Source: Sutcliffiella horikoshii (lineage in GTDB: Bacteria; Bacillota; Bacilli; Bacillales; Bacillaceae_I). From it: a stretch of 64,000 nt of DNA. The translations under genes were made by a program, and so were the position numbers. Of this stretch, positions 43,940 through 52,274 are shown one piece after another. The stretch covers positions 1,034,001 through 1,098,000 of the forward strand of contig NZ_CP082918.1 in assembly GCF_019931755.1 (NCBI RefSeq), read 5' to 3'. Under the pieces are notes generated by a model. The model was not told the origin of the DNA, ran no database searches, and worked only from the letters and a program-made list of their open reading frames with translations. Numbering within the stretch: position 1 is the stretch's first letter; the number at the start of each line of letters is the position of its first letter.

Positions 43940-44662
43940 ATGCACCAACAAAGCAACAAACAAATAGCGCTCTATCTTCAAATAAAGGAAACACTTATCC
44001 AGCGGATACAGGAGAAGATATGGCTGCCCAATATATTAATACCAACCGAACAAGAGTTGATGAAAGAGTTTGAGGTTAGTAGAACGACCATCAGACAGGC
44101 AATAAGCATGATGGTTCAAGATGGATTATTAGAGCGGCAGCAAGGACGGGGTACCATTGTTAAATCCCAACAGCTTGTAGGAAGTTTGGGAAGATTAAAA
44201 GGATTTGCAGAAGAAGTATTAGAGCGGGGATTAACACCATATTCCCAACTGATAAGAGCAGAATTTTCCAGCGACTTGTATCACGAAAAAGCAATGCTCC
44301 AAACGGACGATGTGTCCATCTTGGTGATTGAAAGAATTCGTTTTGCAGATAACTTGCCCATTGCCTATGAAAGAAGCTGCTGGCCTAAATCGATTGGCGA
44401 GCAGCTTATGAAAGAAGAGCTCAATCAAGCGAACTTTTACCAAATTCTTGAGCAAAACGGTATTGCCTTAAGAAAAGCCAATGAAAAAATCTCTGCCATG
44501 AATGCTACGATGCATGAAGCAGATTTGCTCGGAATCAGGGCAGGGGAAGCGTTAATTGAGATGACAAGACTAAGTTATGGGATTGACGACAAACCAATCG
44601 AGTATACCAGAACAAAATTCCGAAGTGATCAATACCACTACAATGTGGAATTAACAAGATGA
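43940..44662 (+). CDS. GntR/HutC-family regulator 1 of the sulfoquinovose island
   Basis: 240 residues: winged helix-turn-helix (about 10-75: LIPTEQELMKEFEVSRTTIR with variant ILIPTEQ) and a UTRA effector domain (about 90-235: GRLKGFAEEVLERGL, VIERIRFADNLPIAYERSCW). AAAGGGG 9 nt before ATG 43940 fixes the start. It is a close paralogue of the regulator at 51095; both probably bind the AAGGTnnTAACCTT palindromes in the region and respond to a sugar phosphate or sulfosugar. It lies between the isomerase and dehydrogenase genes in one operon. Confidence 0.9.
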   Translation: MHQQSNKQIALYLQIKETLIQRIQEKIWLPNILIPTEQELMKEFEVSRTTIRQAISMMVQDGLLERQQGRGTIVKSQQLVGSLGRLKGFAEEVLERGLTPYSQLIRAEFSSDLYHEKAMLQTDDVSILVIERIRFADNLPIAYERSCWPKSIGEQLMKEELNQANFYQILEQNGIALRKANEKISAMNATMHEADLLGIRAGEALIEMTRLSYGIDDKPIEYTRTKFRSDQYHYNVELTR

Positions 44663-44678
44663 TAAAGGGGCTGTAACT

Positions 44679-46109
44679 ATGACAACAACAACTATCTCTA
44701 CACACGGACTATATATCAATGGACAAACAGTAGAAACGAAAGAAAACATGGCAGTAACAAACAAATACACACAAGAAGCGGCGTACCATGTTGCTGTTGC
44801 GGAACAAGCACATGTGAAAGAAGCAGTACAAGTAGCAAAAGATTCACTAAAAGAAGATTTTACTCCGTATCAACGCTATCAAGTATTACTTAAAGCTGCA
44901 CAGTTATTAGTAGCCAAAAAAGAAGAGTTTGCTAAAGTATTGGCAACAGAGGTTGGAAAGCCAATCAGAGAATCCAGAGGAGAAGTAGAACGCGCAGCTC
45001 AGACACTTGAAATTTCTGCAGAAGAAGCAAAAAGAATTCATGGAGAAGGTGTACCGGTAGAAGCTGCACCAGGATCTGAAAACCGCATGGCATTTACATT
45101 GAAAGTACCAGTTGGAGTTATTGCAGCCATCACACCTTTCAACGTGCCTCTAAATCTTGTTTGCCATAAAATCGGTCCAGCTTTAGCGGCAGGAAACAGT
45201 GTAGTATTAAAGCCAGCTGAAGTAACACCTGTGTGCGCGTATATGTTAGCTGAAGTACTTACAGAGGCCGGATTGCCTAAAGGACGTTTACACGTAGTTA
45301 CTGGAGACGGTCCAAGCATTGGTGACTGGTTGTTAGAAAATGAGGATGTTAACATGTTCACCTTTACAGGAAGTCCCCGTGTTGGTGAACTAATCCGTCA
45401 AAAAGCGGGTCTTAGAAAAGTAGCATTGGAGCTTGGAAACAATTCCGCTACTGTGGTGCATTCAGATGCTGACTTAGAACTTGCCTCTTCCATGGTCGCC
45501 CAAAAGAGCTTCAATAATGCAGGTCAAGTATGTATCTCTGTACAACGTGTATATGTACATGAGGATGTATATGAAACATTTGTCCAACAACTTAAAGAAA
45601 AAACAGAAAAGTTTGTGGTTGGTAATCCATTAGAGGAAACAACGGATATCGGCCCTATGATCCGCTTAAGCGAGGCAGAGCGTGTGGAGGCTTGGGTCAA
45701 TGAAGCGGTGGAACAAGGCGCAACGGTTGTAACAGGGGCTAAACGTGATGGAGCTTTCTATTATCCTACGATTCTTACAGATGTGCATGATGATATGAAG
45801 GTTTGCCGTCAGGAGTTGTTTGGACCAGTCGTTTCTGTTGCACCTTATAAAGAAAAAGAGGAAGTTATTGCGAAAGTGAATGATTCTGATTATGGATTGC
45901 AGGCTGGGTTGTTTACGAAAGATTTAGGGTTTGCGATGAAGGCTGCCAAAGAGATTGAAGTGGGTGGCTTGATTGTAAATGATGCGTCTGCTTATAGAGT
46001 GGATAGTATGCCGTATGGTGGCGTGAAGAGAAGCGGTACTGGAAAAGAAGGCCCTAGATATGCGATTGAGGAAATGACAGAAGAAAGAATCGTTGTATTT
46101 AACTTATAA
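44679..46109 (+). CDS. Aldehyde dehydrogenase, probable 3-sulfolactaldehyde dehydrogenase
   Basis: 476 residues of the ALDH superfamily: ITPFNVPLN, Lys/Glu in VVLKPAEVTP, FTFTGSPRVGELI, catalytic Glu in ALELGNNSATVV and catalytic Cys in NNAGQVCISVQRVYV. Sulfoglycolytic members (SlaB/GabD-like) oxidise 3-sulfolactaldehyde to 3-sulfolactate with NAD(P)+. The operon context supports that role; substrate specificity cannot be read directly. RBS AAAGGGGCTG, 16 bp after the regulator gene. No sulfolactaldehyde reductase is visible in the window, so sulfolactate is the expected end product. Confidence 0.87.
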   Translation: MTTTTISTHGLYINGQTVETKENMAVTNKYTQEAAYHVAVAEQAHVKEAVQVAKDSLKEDFTPYQRYQVLLKAAQLLVAKKEEFAKVLATEVGKPIRESRGEVERAAQTLEISAEEAKRIHGEGVPVEAAPGSENRMAFTLKVPVGVIAAITPFNVPLNLVCHKIGPALAAGNSVVLKPAEVTPVCAYMLAEVLTEAGLPKGRLHVVTGDGPSIGDWLLENEDVNMFTFTGSPRVGELIRQKAGLRKVALELGNNSATVVHSDADLELASSMVAQKSFNNAGQVCISVQRVYVHEDVYETFVQQLKEKTEKFVVGNPLEETTDIGPMIRLSEAERVEAWVNEAVEQGATVVTGAKRDGAFYYPTILTDVHDDMKVCRQELFGPVVSVAPYKEKEEVIAKVNDSDYGLQAGLFTKDLGFAMKAAKEIEVGGLIVNDASAYRVDSMPYGGVKRSGTGKEGPRYAIEEMTEERIVVFNL

Positions 46110-46121
46110 ATCTGGTTAACT

Positions 46122-46312
46122 CCGCTGTTGATTTCCGCACTGGGCTTCGCTTTCCTAGGGGCGGTGCTTGAGCCTCCTCACTTCGTTGCGGGGTCTCAAC
46201 CTACCGCTATCTCCCTCAGGACAAGGAAAGCTTCGGCAGCGATACATCGCACGAAGAAAATGCGTAGCATTTTCGAGGAGTCTTCGCCCTGTGCTCCAAT
46301 CAACAGCTTATG
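46122..46312 (+). repeat. Module B variant (B'), solo copy with 58-bp insertion
   Basis: Outer arms GCTGTTGATT / AATCAACAGC (perfect), inner TTGAGCCTCC / GGGGTCTCAA. The 58-bp insertion at 46218-46275 is the inverse of that in composite copy 3 (28699-28756) and sits at the same place in the module. The variant also occurs in composite copy 4. Confidence 0.85.
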
Positions 46313-46349
46313 TTTTCCAATCAACACTAGTATGGTAAAGTAATAGGAT

Positions 46350-46395
46350 GGCCTGGCTCGGTTTGGTGGAGCCGGGGCTTTTCCATTTTTTTAGA
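46350..46395 (+). terminator. Terminator-like hairpin before the AEC transporter
   Basis: GCCTGGCTC / GAGCCGGGGC stem followed by TTTTCCATTTTTTT. It may end the dehydrogenase operon read-through or attenuate the transporter gene. Confidence 0.65.
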
Positions 46396-46413
46396 GGATT
46401 GAGGCGAAAAGGT

Positions 46414-47316
46414 TTGGCTTTTTTACAAGTACTGCTACCTGTATTTATGATATTTGCCATAGGGTTCATCGGACAGAAGACATTGGGGTTTGATACCAAA
46501 ACCTTATCAAAGATGGCCTTGTACTTGCTTTCTCCCGTACTGGTATTTCGAACTTTTTATACAAATGCATTTAGTAGTAATCATTTATATATCATTTTAT
46601 ATACGTTTCTTCTTTGTTTTGCACTGATCGCTTTTGTGTATGTGCTATCTTGGATTAAAAAATTTACGAGGGCAGAAACCTGTGGGATGATTCTCGCGGC
46701 TAGCTTCATGAACAATGGAAATTACGGTACTCCTGTTGCGTTATTGCTGTTTGGAGCGGCAGGGTTTGAGTATGCAGTTGTGTTGATGGTCGTACAATCA
46801 TTGTTGATGGGCACAGTTGGGGTGTATTATGCTGCGAAAGGCAGTCCGGAAAATGCTGGTGTTAAAACGGCTTTAAGGGCAGTTGTTAAAATGCCTATCC
46901 TATACGGGGCTATTATTGGTTTGTCCTTTCAGTTTCTTTCCATCCCAGTTTCCTCTTCTATAATGGAAGCCGTCGATCTTGTAGCAAATGCAACTGTTCC
47001 TGTGATCATGGTCATTTTGGGGATGCAGTTGGCTAAGATATCTATTAAACATGCACCGAAGGAAAAGCTAGCTTATGCTATTGGTATTAAATTATTTCTT
47101 TCTCCTTTAATTGCTTTTGGTTTAACGTTGTTGCTTCCTGTAGATCCGATGGTCAAGCAGTTGATGATTATTATGGCTGCGATGCCGACTGCTGCGAATA
47201 CGACGATGTATGCGTTGGAGTTTAATACGGAGCCGGATTTTGTTTCAAGTAGTACGTTGATTAGTACGTTGTTGACTATTGTTAGTTTACCGGTTATGTT
47301 TTGGATTGTTTTATAG
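46414..47316 (+). CDS. AEC-family (auxin efflux carrier-like) transporter
   Basis: 300 residues with ten hydrophobic segments in two halves. AEC features are MAFLQVLLPVFMIFAIGFIG, a NNGNYGTPVALLLFG segment in helix 4-5 and MAAMPTAANTTMYA near the end. The family transports organic anions such as malate. The upstream frame contains the terminator hairpin, so TTG 46414 with GAGG 9 nt before it is the likely start. Its position beside the sulfolactaldehyde dehydrogenase gene makes export of sulfolactate a reasonable guess, no more. Confidence 0.82.
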   Translation: MAFLQVLLPVFMIFAIGFIGQKTLGFDTKTLSKMALYLLSPVLVFRTFYTNAFSSNHLYIILYTFLLCFALIAFVYVLSWIKKFTRAETCGMILAASFMNNGNYGTPVALLLFGAAGFEYAVVLMVVQSLLMGTVGVYYAAKGSPENAGVKTALRAVVKMPILYGAIIGLSFQFLSIPVSSSIMEAVDLVANATVPVIMVILGMQLAKISIKHAPKEKLAYAIGIKLFLSPLIAFGLTLLLPVDPMVKQLMIIMAAMPTAANTTMYALEFNTEPDFVSSSTLISTLLTIVSLPVMFWIVL

Positions 47317-47349
47317 GGTCAGTTCCTTTTACGGGAGCTGGCTTTTTTT
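47317..47349 (+). terminator. Terminator after the AEC gene
   Basis: GTCAGTTCC / GGGAGCTGGC imperfect stem followed by seven Ts; repeat array 2 begins about 40 bp later. Confidence 0.65.
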
Positions 47350-47350
47350 G

Positions 47351-47708
47351 TTGTTTAGGAAATTTTAAAATAATCGAATTGTGGAATAGTCCTCATCGTC
47401 GTGATGAAAACCTGAGTGACATGGAAAACAGAGTAGGGAGGTCCTCATTGGCGTGATGAAGACCTGTATGGCGTGGAAAACAGAGTAGGGAGGTCCTCAT
47501 TGGCGTGATGAAGACCTGTATGGCGTGGAAAACAGAGTAGGGAGGTCCTCATTGGCGTGATGAAGACCTGTAATGCGTGGAAAACAGAGTAGAGAGGTCC
47601 TCATCAGCGTTATGAAGACCTCAGTGCCTAGGAAAAAGGTGGAGAGAGGTCCTCATTGCCGTTATGAAGACCTGAATGACGAGGGAAAAGGAGTAGAGAG
47701 GTCCTCAT
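47351..47708. repeat. 52-bp tandem repeat array 2 (six units) with leader
   Basis: Six exact 52-bp units from 47390 to 47701 plus a broken unit. Units 2 and 3 are identical. Each has AGGTCCTCAT / ATGAAGACCT inverted repeats as in array 1. The leader shares TTGTTTAGGAAATT (47351-47364) and AATTGTGGAA (47377-47386) with array 1. Like array 1 it begins right after the T-run of a transporter gene's terminator. Confidence 0.92.
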
Positions 47709-47767
47709 CTGTCCTTTCCTCTTCCTCCCGCGGGCGTCTGCGCGCCTTCCACTCCAATCAACAGCTA
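47709..47767 (+). repeat. Truncated module A fused to array 2
   Basis: Only the right ~55 bp of module A (from CTTCCTCCCGCGGGCG to CCAATCAAC) is present, joined directly to the broken last unit of array 2. This is a junction of two unrelated repeat families. The sequence from 47768 to 47880 shows no further feature. Confidence 0.8.
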
Positions 47768-47881
47768 GAGATCACTTCAAATCAACAAGTCTTATAAAAT
47801 ATGAAAAATAAATTATGGCAATTTTGAAAAATATTTATTGAATTTACTGAAAAAAGAAAGTATTATTTTAAATAGGAGTTA

Positions 47882-47895
47882 TGAAAACGCTGCCA
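47882..47895 (+). promoter_or_regulatory. Candidate cre site before the ABC importer operon
   Basis: TGAAAACGCTGCCA agrees with TGWAANCGNTNWCA at 13 of 14 positions and lies just upstream of a TTGACT -35-like element (47897-47902). Confidence 0.62.
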
Positions 47896-47935
47896 TTTGA
47901 CTTTTGCTTGTGTTAGAGGGGTTACTTTGTTTTTA

Positions 47936-47971
47936 AAGGTAGTAACGTAAGTAGGTTAAGGTAGTAACGTT
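47936..47971 (+). promoter_or_regulatory. GntR/HutC-type operator 3 (tandem)
   Basis: Two direct copies, AAGGTAGTAACGT (47936-47948) and AAGGTAGTAACGTT (47958-47971), 22 bp apart centre to centre, i.e. on one face of the helix. Start codon of the binding-protein gene at 47993. Confidence 0.7.
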
Positions 47972-47992
47972 ATAATAAAAGGGGGAAATGTT

Positions 47993-49240
47993 ATGAAAAA
48001 GTTTAAATTGCTTTCGATCATTTTGGCATTAATGACGTCTCTTGCTTTAGCAGGGTGTTCTTCAGAAGGATCATCTGGTGAAAAGGATGGAAAAACAACC
48101 ATCAGTTTTATTCACTGGCGTGGGGAAGATGTTGAGGTATTCAACGAACTGATAGCTAAGTTTGAAGAGGAAAATCCAGATATTAAAGTCGATATGACGG
48201 CATACCCGTCCGAACAATACCAATCCACTGCACAAACTTTACTTCGTGATGGTACAACAGGTGATGTTTTTGTTTCCATGCCTGGTTCACAATTTGAAAT
48301 CATTCAAAAAGCTGGGTTCTTTGAAGATCTGTCTGGCGAAGAGTTTGTCTCTAATTTTAATGAAAGTCTCTTAGAAGTTGGACAAAGCGAAGGAAAACAA
48401 TATGCATTACCGTATCAGCTTGTTTTCAACCAACCTATCTATAATGCTGGAATTTTTGAAGAGTTAGGATTAGAACCACCAACTGATTGGGAAGGATTCT
48501 TGGCTCTATGTGAAACGCTTAAAGAAAATGGATACACACCTATTGCATTCCCGGGTGCTGATATTGGGCCTGGTCAGTTCATGAACGCTATGATGATGAA
48601 CAATGCGACAGATGAAGAAGTATTTACAAAACTCGTAAACGGAGAAGTTAAATTGACGGACGAGTGGTGGGTAAAAACGTTATCTCAATTCAAGGAATTA
48701 AATGATAAAGAATATTTCCAAGCTAATGCTTTAGGAACAAAGCATGATGGAGCAATTGCTTTAGTGGGCCAAGAGAAAGCGGCGATGCTTGCTACAGGCT
48801 CATATGCGATGGCAAATATTAAGAGCCATAAAGAAGACGTTAAATTGAATCTGTTGGCACCAATTACAGTTTCGGAGTCTGAGGCAACATATGAAGGTAT
48901 TCACACTACGACTTTCATGATGGCAGTTAACAGTAAATCCGAAAAACAGGAGCAAGCGAAAGCATTTATTGAATTCTTGAGTAAACCGGAGAATGCATCT
49001 GTCTATGCGAACAAGACTGGACAGCATTTAACGGTGAACGATGTAAACTATGAATCTGAAGTTCTAAAAGATACGGTACACTGGATGGATAAAAACACAA
49101 GGTTCCAACCACGTTATTTAATTCCAAACGCTGATGTGGAAAAAGCCGTTGTTGGTTCTATCCAAGATGTATTAAGCGGTACCGACCCGGCCGAAGCGGC
49201 GAAAAAAGCACAACAAATTGTGGATCAAAATTTGAATTAA
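47993..49240 (+). CDS. ABC transporter sugar-binding lipoprotein
   Basis: 415 residues, starting MKKFKLLSIILALMTSLALA with lipobox ALAGC. It has the carbohydrate uptake 1 family binding fold (ISFIHWRGEDVEVFNELIAKFE, DVFVSMPGSQF, QALPYQLVFNQPIYN-like hinge, GSYAMANIKS). With the two permeases downstream it forms a CUT1 importer. Shared operators with the sulfoquinovose operons suggest sulfoquinovosyl glycerol or a related glycoside as ligand, analogous to the SmoEFGH system of Agrobacterium. RBS AGGGGG. Confidence 0.88.
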   Translation: MKKFKLLSIILALMTSLALAGCSSEGSSGEKDGKTTISFIHWRGEDVEVFNELIAKFEEENPDIKVDMTAYPSEQYQSTAQTLLRDGTTGDVFVSMPGSQFEIIQKAGFFEDLSGEEFVSNFNESLLEVGQSEGKQYALPYQLVFNQPIYNAGIFEELGLEPPTDWEGFLALCETLKENGYTPIAFPGADIGPGQFMNAMMMNNATDEEVFTKLVNGEVKLTDEWWVKTLSQFKELNDKEYFQANALGTKHDGAIALVGQEKAAMLATGSYAMANIKSHKEDVKLNLLAPITVSESEATYEGIHTTTFMMAVNSKSEKQEQAKAFIEFLSKPENASVYANKTGQHLTVNDVNYESEVLKDTVHWMDKNTRFQPRYLIPNADVEKAVVGSIQDVLSGTDPAEAAKKAQQIVDQNLN

Positions 49241-49249
49241 CAGGATCTA

Positions 49250-49282
49250 AGGGGAGGAGGATGATGTTCTCCTCTTCCTTTA
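49250..49282 (+). promoter_or_regulatory. Intercistronic hairpin after the binding-protein gene
   Basis: GGGGAGGAGGA / TCTCCTCTTCC imperfect stem without a full T-run, in the 60-bp gap before the first permease. Such hairpins usually protect the upstream mRNA and raise binding-protein yield. Confidence 0.5.
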
Positions 49283-49300
49283 ATATGAAAGGGGGATACG

Positions 49301-50176
49301 ATGAAACAGAGTAAGTGGCTTTACTTATTTTTTGTACCCGGTCTTATTTTCTATAGTATTTTCTTTATCCTCCCAACGATTAGTGCCGTATTTTATTCGT
49401 TCACAGACTGGGATGGACTTACTACTAACTTTAATTTTGTAGGATTCGAGAATTATACCAATCTAGTTACCAATGATTCTATTTTTATAAAGGCAATGAC
49501 AAACAACTTGAAATTCATGCTGTTTGTAGTCGTTTTTCAAACTTTGTTTTCATTGGTGTTTGCGGTTTTACTTGTTAAAAATACTAAAACAAATATCTTC
49601 CTTAGAGCTTTGTATTTCTTTCCGACCATTCTTTCCTCTGTTTCGGTAGCATTTATTTGGTCCTATATGTACGACCCTAACTTAGGAATCATCAACAATC
49701 TCTTTACTAGTGTAGGACTTGAAATTCTTGCGAACAATTGGCTCGGTGATCAAAACATTGCCATATACTCCATTGCCTTTGTACAAGTCTGGTTCCATAC
49801 AGGGCAGATGCTCATCATATTTGTTGCCGGTCTGCAAGCAATACCTGAAGATCTATACGAAGTGGCAAAAATTGAAGGGGCAAGCCGCTGGCAAACTTTC
49901 AGCAAGGTAACATGGCCGCTGATTGCTCCGGCTGCGACCATAGTAGTTGCTTATACTACGATTCAGTCTTTTAAAGCATTTGATCTGATATATGCCATGA
50001 CAAGGGGTGGCCCGAACTATGCCACAGAGATTTTGGCAACCCACATTTACACAACAGCATTCAGAAGCTTTAAGTTTGGATATGCATCAGCAGAGTCCGT
50101 AATATTTATGCTGGTCATAGCACTTATTACATTCCTGCAATTCCGTGTACTACGGGCAAACAGAGTAGAAAATTAG
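49301..50176 (+). CDS. ABC sugar permease, MalF-type
   Basis: 291 residues with six membrane helices and the EAA loop (YEVAKIEGASRWQTFSKVTW then PLIAP) that contacts the ATPase. RBS GAAAGGGGG. Second gene of the importer operon; 15 bp before the partner permease. Confidence 0.9.
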   Translation: MKQSKWLYLFFVPGLIFYSIFFILPTISAVFYSFTDWDGLTTNFNFVGFENYTNLVTNDSIFIKAMTNNLKFMLFVVVFQTLFSLVFAVLLVKNTKTNIFLRALYFFPTILSSVSVAFIWSYMYDPNLGIINNLFTSVGLEILANNWLGDQNIAIYSIAFVQVWFHTGQMLIIFVAGLQAIPEDLYEVAKIEGASRWQTFSKVTWPLIAPAATIVVAYTTIQSFKAFDLIYAMTRGGPNYATEILATHIYTTAFRSFKFGYASAESVIFMLVIALITFLQFRVLRANRVEN

Positions 50177-50191
50177 AAGGGGGGAACGACG

Positions 50192-51001
50192 ATGAAATGG
50201 ACAAAAAAATTATTACTGTTCATCTATGCAACTCTTATTCTAGTGCCAGTGATATCCATCGTACTAGCAACTTTTAAAACAACATCTGAAATCTATGAGA
50301 ACATATTAAGTCTGCCATCCAGCTTCAACTTTAGTAATTACTTTGGAATATTCCAAGAGCAGGCAATGGGCACCTATTTTTTAAACAGCGTACTCGTGAC
50401 ACTAGTATCGGTTGTTTTTACTTTGTTTTTTGCCAGTCTTGTAGCATTCGGCATTACACGGCTTGGGGGTTGGATCGGTGGCGGAATATTCGTGTTCTTT
50501 ACCATTGGAATGATGGTGCCGGCACAAGTAAACATGATACCTTTGTATCAATTAGTCTACAGTTTAGGTTTGACCAATTCATTAGTAGGTTTAATGATAG
50601 TCAATCTTTCCGTTACCCTGCCTGTAGCAGTTTTCATTCTTTCCGGTTTCATGAGGTCCCTGCCTAAATCCTTGTTTGAAGCATGTACCATTGACGGAGG
50701 GAACAACTGGCAGATGTACTATCGCATTGCATTGCCGCTATCCTTGCCATCTTTGTCGGCAACCGCTATTTTTCTATTTGTAATGCATTGGAACGACCTT
50801 CTCTATCCACTTTTATTTATCACAAAAGCGGAATACAAAACTCTTCCTCTAGCACTATTAGAGTTCCAGGGTGAATATATGACAAACTATCCAATGTTAT
50901 TTACAGGTGTTATTATAGCTTCTGCTCCAATGGTTCTTGCGTATCTTTTCCTACAACGTTACTTTGTTGCCGGGATGACTGCGGGTTCTGTTAAGGGATA
51001 A
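50192..51001 (+). CDS. ABC sugar permease, MalG-type
   Basis: 269 residues, six membrane helices, EAA loop FEACTIDGGNNWQMYYRIAL. RBS AAGGGGGGAACG. No ATPase gene follows. In Bacillus a shared MsmX-type ATPase commonly energises CUT1 importers, and that is the likely arrangement here. Confidence 0.9.
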   Translation: MKWTKKLLLFIYATLILVPVISIVLATFKTTSEIYENILSLPSSFNFSNYFGIFQEQAMGTYFLNSVLVTLVSVVFTLFFASLVAFGITRLGGWIGGGIFVFFTIGMMVPAQVNMIPLYQLVYSLGLTNSLVGLMIVNLSVTLPVAVFILSGFMRSLPKSLFEACTIDGGNNWQMYYRIALPLSLPSLSATAIFLFVMHWNDLLYPLLFITKAEYKTLPLALLEFQGEYMTNYPMLFTGVIIASAPMVLAYLFLQRYFVAGMTAGSVKG

Positions 51002-51007
51002 GATGTT

Positions 51008-51035
51008 TTGCAATAAATGGTAGTGACGATACTAT
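51008..51035 (+). promoter_or_regulatory. Promoter and operator 4 of the second GntR gene
   Basis: TTGCAA (51008-51013), 16-nt spacer, TACTAT (51030-51035). The spacer contains GGTAGTGAC (51019-51027), a half-conserved form of the AAGGTnnTAACCTT operator, suggesting autoregulation. Confidence 0.58.
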
Positions 51036-51094
51036 CTTTTACAGGTGAAACATATTAGAATAGAAGTAGATAGGTAAAAGGAGTGTCGGCAACA

Positions 51095-51820
51095 GTGAAA
51101 ATAAATCATAGCAGTCCTGTGCCACTATATCATCAAATCAAAGATATATTGGTAAAAAGGATTGTGGATAAAGTGTGGGGACCAGGTGACTTGATTCCCA
51201 CAGAACAAGAACTGATGAAAGAATTCGATGTAAGCAGAACAACCATAAGACAAGCGATTACATCAATGGTCCATGATGGACTTTTGGAGAAAAAGCAAGG
51301 AAAAGGAACGACAGTCAAGTATCAGAAGTTAGTGGGATCCCTTGGCCGTCTCACAGGTTTTGCAGAAGAAGTGATGGAAAAAGGCTTGATGCCTCATTCC
51401 AAATTATTAAGAACCGAATTCAGGGACGACCTTTTTATTGAGAAAGCTAAACTCAACTTAAATGATGAGGATAAGATACTAGTAATCGACCGGATTCGCT
51501 TCGTGAATGATTTACCGATTGCGCTTGAACGTACGTGTTGGCCGGAGGAAATCGGTGAAATTTTATTAAAACATGATCTCAATAACGCTAAGTTTTATCA
51601 GATCTTAGAAGAGAACGGTGTTATGTTGAAAAAAGCAAACGAAAAAATATCAGCAGTCAATGCCACGCTTCATGACGCAGATCTTCTCGGAATAAGCGGC
51701 GGTCAAGCGTTACTGGAAATGACTCGTTTGAGCTACGGCATTAATGATAAGCCAATTGAATATGCCAAAACAAAATACCGATCCGACCAATATCAATACC
51801 AAGTAGAACTAACCAGATAA
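51095..51820 (+). CDS. GntR/HutC-family regulator 2 of the sulfoquinovose island
   Basis: 241 residues, closely similar to the regulator at 43940 from the helix-turn-helix (LIPTEQELMKEFDVSRTTIR) through the UTRA domain (GSLGRLTGFAEEVMEKGL, IDRIRFVNDLPIALERTCWP). AAAAGGAG serves GTG 51095; the GTG at 51083 lies inside it. The two copies point to a duplication, perhaps dividing control of uptake and catabolism or sensing different intermediates. Followed by a strong terminator. Confidence 0.9.
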   Translation: MKINHSSPVPLYHQIKDILVKRIVDKVWGPGDLIPTEQELMKEFDVSRTTIRQAITSMVHDGLLEKKQGKGTTVKYQKLVGSLGRLTGFAEEVMEKGLMPHSKLLRTEFRDDLFIEKAKLNLNDEDKILVIDRIRFVNDLPIALERTCWPEEIGEILLKHDLNNAKFYQILEENGVMLKKANEKISAVNATLHDADLLGISGGQALLEMTRLSYGINDKPIEYAKTKYRSDQYQYQVELTR

Positions 51821-51823
51821 CCT

Positions 51824-51872
51824 AAAAAAAAAACTGCCCCAGCGCGCAAACCTAGCCTGTGGCAGTTTTTTT
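51824..51872. terminator. Strong terminator after the second GntR gene
   Basis: AAAAACTGCC / GGCAGTTTTTTT stem with an extended loop. Confidence 0.85.
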
Positions 51873-51875
51873 AAT

Positions 51876-52245
51876 ATGATAAGTTTGGTAAAACGGTCGA
51901 TTTCCGTTCCAAGCGCTTCGCTTGCCTGCGGGCGGTCCGGAAGCCTCCTCGGGCATTCGCCCTGTAGGGTCTTCCCTGTCCCTTCCTCCCGCGGGCGTCT
52001 GCGCGCCTTCCACTCCAATCAACAAGATGATTCCATTCAATGAAAGATTTATAAAAATCGCTCTCACGGAGTTAACTGTAATAACATAAACATTAAGATT
52101 TCATATTTTCTAGCTGGTGATTGGAGCACGGGGCGAAGACTCCTGAGGGAGATAGTGGTAGCTTGAGACCCCGCAGCGAAGCGAGGAGGCTCAAGCACCG
52201 CCCCTAGGAAAGCGAAGCCCAGGGCGGAAATCACCAGCGGTGTTC
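51876..52245 (+). repeat. Composite A-linker-B' repeat, copy 4
   Basis: Module A (51896-52023) has inner stem GGAAG / CTTCC where other copies have GTGAG / CTCAC, a compensatory change. An 88-bp linker leads to inverted module B' (52112-52240) with outer arms GCTGGTGATT / AATCACCAGC, compensated relative to 46122. It lies between the sulfoquinovose island and glpP. Confidence 0.88.
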
Positions 52246-52274
52246 AACAAACTCCCTAATTATTTTCACACAAA

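Noticed and set aside
43940..44662. Regulator of an ordinary GlcNAc or trehalose pathway
   Set aside because: HutC-type GntR proteins often control those, but the neighbours are the transaldolase, the QQRWY-type GH31 enzyme and DUF4867, and the operators fall at their promoters.
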